NCBI RefSeq assembly: GCF_000413475.1
Contig: NZ_ATFK01000004.1
Location: 185,900-249,899, forward strand
Direction of reading: 5' to 3'
From: Streptococcus intermedius SK54 = ATCC 27335
GTDB lineage: Bacteria > Bacillota > Bacilli > Lactobacillales > Streptococcaceae
DNA length: 64,000 bases
The position numbers were made by a program, and so were the translations under genes. Numbering within the stretch: position 1 is the stretch's first letter; every line of letters begins with the position of its first letter. The notes below the pieces were generated by a model. It was not told the origin of the DNA, did not search any database, and worked only from the letters and a program-made list of their open reading frames with translations. Of this stretch, positions 56,438 through 64,000 are shown one piece after another.

Positions 56438-59400
56438 CTAAATCGCTTCTGTCATGAAGCTACGGCTTTCCAAAACTTGAAGCATGGCATTGGCTGTATC
56501 AAGCGCAGTAAAAAGTGGGATTCCATGTTCAATGGCAGAATGACGAATAGCCTGTCCATGTTCATCTGCTGTTCGCTTTGTTCCGACCGTATTGATAATT
56601 GCCTGAACCTTGCCTTTACGAATAAAGGCTGGAATATCATTATGATCATCTGTACCAATTTTTTCAACTAATTGCGCTTGAATACCATTTTCTTTAAAGA
56701 ATTTAGCGGTACCTTCCGTGGCTAAAATACTGTAACCAATATTTGAGAAGCGACGTGCTAACGCCAATGCTTCTTCTTTAGTATCATCAGCAATGGTAAA
56801 AATGACATTACCAAAAGCAGGAAGGTGGAAATAAGATGCTTCAAAAGCTTTATAAAGCGCTTTTTCAAGAGTTGAATCAGTCCCCATGACTTCGCCTGTA
56901 GATTTCATCTCAGGTCCTAAAAGACTGTCAACCTTAGCTAATTTAGTGAAGGAAAAGACTGGAGCTTTAACATGAACAGTTTGACTTTCTGGATAAAGGC
57001 CATCCTTATAGCCAAGTTCAGTCAGACTGCTTCCTAAAATCAATTTAGTAGCAATTTGTGCCATCGGTATATCTGTCACTTTAGATAAAAACGGTACTGT
57101 TCGACTGGCACGCGGATTAACTTCAATAACATAAACGGTTTCGTCTTTGATGACAAACTGAATATTCATCATCCCGATACAGTTTAGTCCGATAGCCAAG
57201 CGTTTTGTATAATCTGCAATGGTTGCCTGAACTTCTTTTGAAAGAGTTTGTGGTGGATAGACAGCCATAGAATCTCCTGAGTGGACACCGGCACGCTCAA
57301 TATGTTCCATAATGCCGGGAATAAGAACGTCCTTACCGTCAGAAATGGCATCTACCTCACATTCACTGCCGACTAAATAAGAATCAACCAAGACAGGATG
57401 ATCAGGACTGGCCTTTACAGCTGTTCGCATGTAAGAGCGTAAATCGTTTTCATTTTCAACAATTTCCATAGCACGTCCCCCAAGAACGTAAGACGGGCGA
57501 ACAAGCACTGGAAAACCAATTTTACGAGCCGAAGCGACCGCTTCTTCTTCATTTGTTGCTGTTTGTCCCGGCGGCTGAGGAATATTTAAATCTTTTAAAG
57601 CCTGCTCGAAAAGATCACGGTCTTCTGCACGGTCAAGATCAGCTACTTGCGTACCCAGAATTGTCACACCAGCATGCGATAATGGTTCTGCCAAGTTGAT
57701 AGCTGTTTGTCCGCCAAACTGAACAATGACACCTTTAGGTTGCTCCAACTCAATTACATTCATAACATCTTCAAAAGTTAGCGGTTCAAAATAAAGTTTA
57801 TCAGAAACTGAAAAATCTGTTGAAACGGTCTCAGGATTGGAATTCATGATAATAGCTTCATAACCTGCGTTTTGAATGGCTTTGACAGAATGAACTGTCG
57901 CATAATCAAATTCAACTCCCTGTCCGATACGAATCGGACCTGAACCCAAAACAATGACGGATTCTTTTTCTGATTTGATGGACTCATTTTCCCATTCGTA
58001 AGTCGAGTAGAAATAAGGTGTTGCAGATTCAAATTCAGCCGCACAAGTATCAACCATCTTATAAACAGGAATTATCTTGTTGTCAAGACGAAGCTTGCGA
58101 ACAGCGTCTGCTGTCATCTGCCAGATATCAGCAATTTTTCGATCAGCAAAACCATTGTGCTTAGCTTCTTTGAGAATAGCAATATCACCAACCTTGGCTG
58201 CTAATTCTGTTTCAATTTCAAAGATATGCAAGAGCTTATCAAGAAAGAAAAGATCAATTTTTGTTAAATCCGACAGTTCCTCAATGGAATATCCACGACG
58301 AATGGCTTCAGAAAGATAGAAAAGACGATCATCTTGAGCCTTAACAATTTTGGCTACCAAAGCGTCGTCACTAACATTGGTAAGCTCTGGCATCTCATTA
58401 TGGTAAACACCGATTTCAAGGGAACGGCAAGCTTTGAGAAGACTTTCTTCAATATTACGCCCAATAGCCATGACTTCACCAGTCGCCTTCATCTGTGTTC
58501 CAAGACGACGTTCACCATGTTCAAATTTATCAAATGGAAAACGCGGAATCTTAGTCACTACATAGTCCAAAGCTGGTTCAAACATGGCATAAGTTGTCCC
58601 CGTAACTGGATTAATCATCTCATCCAGAGTTAAACCAACAGCGATTTTGGCAGCTAATTTAGCGATAGGGTAGCCAGTTGCTTTAGAAGCTAGAGCTGAT
58701 GAACGTGAGACACGTGGATTAACCTCAATGACATAGTATTTAAAGCTATGCGGATCCAGAGCCAGCTGTACATTACAACCACCTTCAATCTTAAGGGCAC
58801 GAATAATTTTTAAACTAGCATCACGCAGCATTTGATTTTCGATATCTGAAAGTGTCTGCGTTGGCGCAAAAACGATAGAATCCCCTGTATGAATACCAAC
58901 TGGATCAAAATTTTCCATGTTACAGACAACCAGAGCATTATCTGCACTGTCTCTCATAACTTCATATTCGATTTCCTTAAAGCCAGCAATAGAACGCTCA
59001 ATCAGACATTGCGTTACAGGTGACAGTTTGAGACCATTTTCAGCAATTTCACGAAGTTCTTTCTCATCTGCACACATACCGCCGCCTGTGCCGCCAAGAG
59101 TAAATGCCGGACGAACAATGACTGGATAGCCAATCTTAGCAGCAAATGCAACAGCTTCGTCAACGCTATTAACAATATCAGATTCTGGAATGGGCTGTTC
59201 TAACTCTTCCATCAATTGCTTGAAAAGATCGCGATCTTCGGCCTGATCAATAGCAGACAGCTTGGTTCCTAAAAGTTCAACACCCAACTCATCAAGAATC
59301 CCAGCTCTTGATAATTCCATCGCCATATTAAGACCTGTCTGTCCACCAAGAGTTGGCAGTATTGCATCGGGACGTTCTTTTCTTAAAATTCGAGTTACAA

Positions 59401-59617
59401 ATTCAATAGTGATAGGTTCAATATAGACCTTATCTGCAATTTCTTTATCTGTCATGATTGTCGCTGGGTTTGAATTGACCAGAACGACACTATAGCCTTC
59501 TTCTTTTAAAGCAAGACAAGCTTGGGTTCCTGCATAATCAAATTCAGCAGCCTGTCCAATGATAATTGGACCAGAACCAATTACCATAATTTTTTTAATA
59601 TCTGTACGTTTAGGCAT
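56438..59617 (-). CDS. carB: carbamoyl-phosphate synthase large subunit
   Basis: 1059 residues. Makes carbamoyl phosphate from bicarbonate, ATP and CarA-derived ammonia for pyrimidines and arginine. Two homologous ATP-grasp halves (each with [11 protein letters not shown] / [11 protein letters not shown] and GGQT motifs), then the C-terminal allosteric MGS-like domain. A PyrR-type RNA hairpin lies in its 178-nt leader, separating it from carA. Confidence 0.97.
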   Translation of the reverse strand: MPKRTDIKKIMVIGSGPIIIGQAAEFDYAGTQACLALKEEGYSVVLVNSNPATIMTDKEIADKVYIEPITIEFVTRILRKERPDAILPTLGGQTGLNMAMELSRAGILDELGVELLGTKLSAIDQAEDRDLFKQLMEELEQPIPESDIVNSVDEAVAFAAKIGYPVIVRPAFTLGGTGGGMCADEKELREIAENGLKLSPVTQCLIERSIAGFKEIEYEVMRDSADNALVVCNMENFDPVGIHTGDSIVFAPTQTLSDIENQMLRDASLKIIRALKIEGGCNVQLALDPHSFKYYVIEVNPRVSRSSALASKATGYPIAKLAAKIAVGLTLDEMINPVTGTTYAMFEPALDYVVTKIPRFPFDKFEHGERRLGTQMKATGEVMAIGRNIEESLLKACRSLEIGVYHNEMPELTNVSDDALVAKIVKAQDDRLFYLSEAIRRGYSIEELSDLTKIDLFFLDKLLHIFEIETELAAKVGDIAILKEAKHNGFADRKIADIWQMTADAVRKLRLDNKIIPVYKMVDTCAAEFESATPYFYSTYEWENESIKSEKESVIVLGSGPIRIGQGVEFDYATVHSVKAIQNAGYEAIIMNSNPETVSTDFSVSDKLYFEPLTFEDVMNVIELEQPKGVIVQFGGQTAINLAEPLSHAGVTILGTQVADLDRAEDRDLFEQALKDLNIPQPPGQTATNEEEAVASARKIGFPVLVRPSYVLGGRAMEIVENENDLRSYMRTAVKASPDHPVLVDSYLVGSECEVDAISDGKDVLIPGIMEHIERAGVHSGDSMAVYPPQTLSKEVQATIADYTKRLAIGLNCIGMMNIQFVIKDETVYVIEVNPRASRTVPFLSKVTDIPMAQIATKLILGSSLTELGYKDGLYPESQTVHVKAPVFSFTKLAKVDSLLGPEMKSTGEVMGTDSTLEKALYKAFEASYFHLPAFGNVIFTIADDTKEEALALARRFSNIGYSILATEGTAKFFKENGIQAQLVEKIGTDDHNDIPAFIRKGKVQAIINTVGTKRTADEHGQAIRHSAIEHGIPLFTALDTANAMLQVLESRSFMTEAI

Positions 59618-59650
59618 TTATAAGATATTAAGGGCGTTAAGCGGACATAG

Positions 59651-59684
59651 CAAAAATAGGAAACCAGCCGACGACGCTCGCGTC
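59651..59684 (-). repeat. hairpin plus TTTCCTATTTTT motif upstream of carB
   Basis: GACGC / GCGTC hairpin (59673-59684), then 9 nt later TTTCCTATTTTT on the minus strand. It resembles the element upstream of parC. In the carB leader it could act as a weak terminator. Confidence 0.4.
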
Positions 59685-59717
59685 TAGGATGTGTTTACTT
59701 TTTTGCAAAGTCCACAG

Positions 59718-59787
59718 CTCGTATTCAGTTAAGCAAATACGAGAACTTGCCCTTCTCCTTTCTTCATTCGTCGCCTCTCTGGACGAC
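59718..59787 (-). promoter_or_regulatory. PyrR-type attenuator between carA and carB
   Basis: GTCG TCCAGAGAGG CGAC (59770-59787 on the minus strand) is a hairpin whose loop matches the PyrR-binding consensus (UCCAGAGAGG). It begins 8 nt after the carA stop. A second hairpin CTCGTATT / AATACGAG (59718-59743) follows. Confidence 0.7.
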
Positions 59788-59795
59788 ATTAAATA

Positions 59796-60884
59796 TTACT
59801 TGCTAGCTTTTTCTAATTGAAAAGCATCAATCATTTCCATAAACTCATCAAAAAGATAACTAGCATCATGTGGACCTGGTGCAGCATCAGGGTGAAATTG
59901 TACTGAAAAAGCAGGGAAAAAGCGATGCCGTACCCCTTCAATAGACTTGTCATTAATCTCCTCATGCGTAACCATCAACTCGTTTGGAAAATTCTCCCTA
60001 CTAACAGCATAACCATGATTTTGGCTAGTAAAATCAATCCGTCCTGTTGCAATTTCACGCACCGCATGATTAAAACCACGATGACCGAATTTCATTTTAT
60101 AGGTTTGAGCGCCATTTGCTTTACTAAAGAGTTGATGTCCCATACAGATACCAAAAAGAGGAATTTTCCCTTGAATCCCTCGAATCATTTCTAGCACTTG
60201 CGGTACATCATCTGGATTACCTGGCCCATTGGATAACATGACACCGTCAGGATGGAGGTGCAGAATATCTGCTGCACTTGTATCATAAGGAACAACTGTC
60301 ACATTACAATTGCGTGCTGCTAATTCACGAAGAATTGAATGTTTCAATCCAAAATCAACTAACACAATATTACGACCCGCTCCCGGTGCTGGATAGGGTG
60401 TTTTTGTTGAAACTTGTTTGATATTGTCAGTTGGCAGAACTGTCGCTTTCAACTGATCTTGCAGATGGACCATTTGATCGCCCACATTAGCTAATGTCGC
60501 TTTCATCGTCCCGTGCTGTCGAATGATTTTAGTCAATGCACGTGTATCAATACCAGCAATTCCTGGAATTTTCTTGGCTTTTAAAAACTCGTCTAATGTC
60601 ATCTGGTTACGCCAATTGCTAGCTCGGCGTGCCCACTCATAAACGACAATTCCCTTGCAAGTGGGATTGATTGATTCATAATCATCACGATTGATTCCAT
60701 AATTTCCAATTAACGGATAAGTAAAGGTTAAGATTTGTCCATTATAAGATTGATCTGTAAGAGATTCTTGATAGCCGGTCATACCTGTATTAAACACGAT
60801 TTCTCCAGTCACATCAATATCAGCACCGAACGCCTCTCCCTCAAATACTGTCCCGTCTTCCAGAATTAACAAGCGCTTTTCCAT
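59796..60884 (-). CDS. carA: carbamoyl-phosphate synthase small subunit
   Basis: 362 residues. Glutamine amidotransferase subunit of CarAB. N-terminal CarA domain ([14 protein letters not shown]) and class I amidotransferase with the nucleophile Cys in FGICMGHQL and His/Glu near [13 protein letters not shown] (the usual Glu of HPE is replaced by Asp). It lies 42 nt after pyrB. Confidence 0.96.
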   Translation of the reverse strand: MEKRLLILEDGTVFEGEAFGADIDVTGEIVFNTGMTGYQESLTDQSYNGQILTFTYPLIGNYGINRDDYESINPTCKGIVVYEWARRASNWRNQMTLDEFLKAKKIPGIAGIDTRALTKIIRQHGTMKATLANVGDQMVHLQDQLKATVLPTDNIKQVSTKTPYPAPGAGRNIVLVDFGLKHSILRELAARNCNVTVVPYDTSAADILHLHPDGVMLSNGPGNPDDVPQVLEMIRGIQGKIPLFGICMGHQLFSKANGAQTYKMKFGHRGFNHAVREIATGRIDFTSQNHGYAVSRENFPNELMVTHEEINDKSIEGVRHRFFPAFSVQFHPDAAPGPHDASYLFDEFMEMIDAFQLEKASK

Positions 60885-60926
60885 CTTTCCCCTCCGTTTG
60901 TTATTGCAACAACGTATTAATGCTTA

Positions 60927-61847
60927 TTATTTTTTTCGTCCATTTAGGACAGACTCGATAATTGCCATCCGAACAAATACACCATTTGTCATTTGCTCTA
61001 CAATACGAGATTTTGGAGCTTCCACTAAGCGGTCTGCAATTTCCACATCACGATTTACTGGAGCCGGATGCATGATGATTGCTGTATCTTTCAGCCTATC
61101 ATATCGTTCCTGTGTTAGACCATGCATTTTATGGTAATTTTCTTTTGAAAAGAGCGAATCGTCATTATGACGCTCGTGTTGGACGCGCAGAAGCATCAAA
61201 ACATCCACTTGGTCAACGACTTCATCAAGTGTGACAAATTGTCCATAATCAGCAAACTCTTCACTTCTCCATACATCTGGACCTGCAAAATAGAGTTCTG
61301 CTCCAAGCCGTTTTAAAATTTGCATATTTGATTTTGCAACTCGTGAGTGATCTAGATCCCCTGCAATCGCAATTTTTAGTCCATCAAAATGTCCAAATTC
61401 TTGATAGATGGTCATCAAATCCAACAAACTTTGACTTGGATGTTGTCCAGAACCGTCCCCTCCATTTACAATTGAAGTTGTAATAGTTGGACTTTCTACT
61501 AATGTTTTGTAATAGTCAACCTCTGGATGACGAATGACACAGACATCCACTCCAAGTGCTGACATCGTTAAAATTGTATCATACAAAGTCTCACCCTTAT
61601 TAATGGAGCTCGTTTTTGAATCAAAATCCAATAAATCACAACCCAGTTTTAATTCTGCTACTTCAAACGCTTTGTGCGTACGAGTGGAAGGTTCAAAGAA
61701 GAGGTTAGCGATAATGTGTTGTTCATCATAATGAGCTTTCGCTCCATTTTTAAATTCAATGCCGCGCTTGATCAAACTTAAGACTTCAGCATTTGTAAGA
61801 GTTTCCATAGAGACAACATTTTTAAGAGCGATTTGATTAGATGACAT
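60927..61847 (-). CDS. pyrB: aspartate carbamoyltransferase
   Basis: 306 residues. Joins carbamoyl phosphate to aspartate. Carbamoyl-phosphate motif [13 protein letters not shown]; aspartate motif region [11 protein letters not shown]. No pyrI nearby, as usual in Firmicutes. The start follows AAAAGGAG. In the pyrR-pyrP-pyrB-carA-carB operon. Confidence 0.97.
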   Translation of the reverse strand: MSSNQIALKNVVSMETLTNAEVLSLIKRGIEFKNGAKAHYDEQHIIANLFFEPSTRTHKAFEVAELKLGCDLLDFDSKTSSINKGETLYDTILTMSALGVDVCVIRHPEVDYYKTLVESPTITTSIVNGGDGSGQHPSQSLLDLMTIYQEFGHFDGLKIAIAGDLDHSRVAKSNMQILKRLGAELYFAGPDVWRSEEFADYGQFVTLDEVVDQVDVLMLLRVQHERHNDDSLFSKENYHKMHGLTQERYDRLKDTAIIMHPAPVNRDVEIADRLVEAPKSRIVEQMTNGVFVRMAIIESVLNGRKK

Positions 61848-61908
61848 GATGTGATTTCTCCTTTTATTAGATACGAGGTATTTCTTTTAATGAAGCTAAG
61901 TGTCCAAA

Positions 61909-63177
61909 CTAATTTTTAGGTTCCGGCAGAATAAGATAGAGCACAATTCCAAGAACTGTTGATAAAGCAACTCCCGAAATTTGTAGACCTGAAAGTTGCA
62001 AGGTTAAGCCGCCAATCCCTGCAACTAAAATTACACTGGCAATTAACAGATTTTTCTTATTATCAAAGTCTGTTTGTTTTTCAATTAAAATTTTCAAACC
62101 ACTCGAAGCGATGACTCCAAAGAGCGCAATAGAAATACCGCCTAGAACTGGAGTTGGAATAGATTGTAAGAGTACCGATACTTTTCCGATAAAACTCATC
62201 ACAATCGCAAGTACTGCTGCACCTGCAATAACATAAACGCTATAGATTTTATTTAAAGCCATCACACCAATATTTTCACCATAACTAGTCACTGGTGGTG
62301 CACCAAAAATCCCAGCTATCACTTGTGCAAGACCATCTCCAGCAAGAGTTTTATCCAATCCCGGGTCTTTAAAGAAATCTTTTTCGGTCAAACTATTCAG
62401 TACCATGACATGACCAAAATGCTCTGTCATAGTCACGAATGCAATTGGCGCCATTGTTAAAATTGCACTTGGGTAGAATTTCACACTATAGTCTAAGAAG
62501 GGAAGATGCATAGGTGGGACATGAAACCATGAAGCTTGAGACACTTTTGTAAAGGAAATGATGTCTTCGCCTGTTACTGCTCCAAGAACGAGCGCAAAGA
62601 CATACCCTACAATCAAGCCTAACAGTACTGGAATAATTCCCACAATCTTTTTACCATAAATATTGAAAAGAATGACTGAAAAGAGAGTGACGATCCCAAT
62701 AATGAAATAAGTTAAATTGTATTTACCATCTTTTAACATGACATCGTTTACCGCTGTGCTGGCCAGACTTAGTCCAATAACCATAATGATTGGTCCTACC
62801 ACAACTGGCGGTAAAATCTTATCAATCCAAGCATTCCCTGCAAACTTCACAACAAGTGCTACGATGAAATAAACCAGACCGCCAGTAATAGCTCCTTGAG
62901 CAACGGCAGCAATACCGTCTGTTTTCATCAACATTTGCATGGCTGCAATATAAGCAAAGCTAGAACCCATATAAGCTGGTACTTTGTATTTAGTGACTGT
63001 TAAATGCGCTAATGTTCCAAGACCACTTGAAAACAAGGCAACTGCTGGGTCAATTCCAACAAGAATTGGAACCAAAACCGTCGCTCCAAACATCGCAAAC
63101 AAATGCTGAAATGACAATCCTACAAGCAGACCTGGCTTTGGCATATCATGAACATCGTATTTTACATCTTGACTCAT
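61909..63177 (-). CDS. pyrP: uracil permease (NCS2 family)
   Basis: 422 residues, about 12-14 TM segments, uracil:proton symporter. NCS2 features: QHLFAMFGATVLVPIL, PAYMGSSFAYIAAM and GDGLAQVIAGIFGAPPVTSYGENIG. The start MSQDVKYDVHDMPKPG at 63177 follows GGAGGG and is 4 nt after the pyrR stop; the in-frame TTG 7 codons earlier would overlap the Shine-Dalgarno. Confidence 0.94.
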   Translation of the reverse strand: MSQDVKYDVHDMPKPGLLVGLSFQHLFAMFGATVLVPILVGIDPAVALFSSGLGTLAHLTVTKYKVPAYMGSSFAYIAAMQMLMKTDGIAAVAQGAITGGLVYFIVALVVKFAGNAWIDKILPPVVVGPIIMVIGLSLASTAVNDVMLKDGKYNLTYFIIGIVTLFSVILFNIYGKKIVGIIPVLLGLIVGYVFALVLGAVTGEDIISFTKVSQASWFHVPPMHLPFLDYSVKFYPSAILTMAPIAFVTMTEHFGHVMVLNSLTEKDFFKDPGLDKTLAGDGLAQVIAGIFGAPPVTSYGENIGVMALNKIYSVYVIAGAAVLAIVMSFIGKVSVLLQSIPTPVLGGISIALFGVIASSGLKILIEKQTDFDNKKNLLIASVILVAGIGGLTLQLSGLQISGVALSTVLGIVLYLILPEPKN

Positions 63178-63181
63178 TTTC

Positions 63182-63862
<681 letters not shown>

Positions 63863-63868
63863 TTTATA

Positions 63869-63897
63869 ACTATATCACAAATTCAAAACTATTTCAA
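63869..63897 (-). promoter_or_regulatory. pyr operon promoter
   Basis: Minus strand TTGAAA (63892-63897), 17 nt, TATAGT (63869-63874). Confidence 0.75.
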
Positions 63898-63954
63898 GAA
63901 AAAATGAATGTGGTAAACTTTTGTAGAAAAAACAATATTTAAGTTAAAGGAGAG

Positions 63955-64000
63955 TTGATTTTTAGCAAATTTTTCAAAAAAAGACTGAACAATTACTTGC
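63955..64000 (+). CDS. possible start of a gene running off the right edge
   Basis: AAAGGAG (63946-63952) is followed by TTG at 63955 and ATT at 63958 in one open frame (MIFSKFFKKRLNNYL). The gap from the Shine-Dalgarno to TTG is only 2 nt, and ATT would need unusual initiation. Too short to identify. Divergent from pyrR. Confidence 0.3.
   Translation, partial: MIFSKFFKKRLNNYL

Overview
The window is low-GC Firmicute DNA and reads as a Streptococcus chromosome, most likely a viridans-type oral species (species not assigned). The evidence is recognisable streptococcal proteins in streptococcal order: gyrA followed by srtA and divergent ldh; plsY, parE, parC, ilvE and rpsA; ciaR-ciaH; pyrR-pyrP-pyrB-carA-carB; and the nucleoside salvage and uptake operon next to coaA. 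No phage, CRISPR array, rRNA operon or intact insertion sequence was seen. Most of the window is core genome, with small accessory or decaying patches.

Layout. 1-8.5 kb: 3'-truncated dnaG, mscL, an RclA-like flavoprotein, srtA, gyrA, ldh and a Nudix hydrolase. 8.6-17.6 kb: three tRNAs, rpsA, a DUF2969 gene, ilvE, parC, an AadE-like nucleotidyltransferase gene lying between parC and parE, and parE. 17.8-25.5 kb: plsY, a possible hydrophobic micro-ORF, a TPR protein, comEB, a tetR/degV divergent pair, the satD-satE pair behind a repeat-rich promoter, a sirtuin and eno. 25.9-32.4 kb: the most accessory part, with a lipoprotein, a YueI protein, an NTF2-like gene lacking a normal start codon, a broken PHP phosphatase, a broken Mga-like regulator, a 680-residue membrane protein with an internal duplication, and an MFS transporter. 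32.5-39 kb: tseB-aspartate aminotransferase-VOC-asnS, marR with an FMN reductase, yaaA, and DUF1836-hlyIII. 39.1-47.9 kb: the nucleoside operon (methyltransferase, pdp, deoC, cdd, lipoprotein, ABC ATPase and two permeases) divergent from coaA. 47.9-55.3 kb: rpsT, a FlaR-like kinase, a cytosolic alpha-amylase with a MalR-type operator, ciaR-ciaH with a CiaX-like upstream gene, an alpha/beta hydrolase, tRNA-Arg and rplS. 55.4-63.9 kb: glucokinase and the pyrimidine operon with PyrR-type RNA elements.

Points of most interest. (1) SatD carries two conserved Asp motifs and a GxGxG/AR pattern resembling a class III nucleotidyl cyclase core, plus a C-terminal HTH, and is paired with a membrane protein; its promoter contains a perfect 16-bp-arm palindrome and two perfect 25-nt direct repeats that could be its own binding sites. 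(2) Six genes (plsY, tseB, marR, yueI, yaaA and the rsmC-like gene) have a -10 box exactly 6 nt before the start codon and no Shine-Dalgarno, predicting leaderless mRNAs. (3) The ciaX-ciaR-ciaH promoter has three CiaR-type hexamers at 11-nt steps ending 10 nt before the -10. (4) A second PyrR-type hairpin lies between carA and carB. (5) hisK and an Mga-type regulator are pseudogenes with lesions that can be placed. All functional claims come from reading the sequence and family knowledge; no database search was run.
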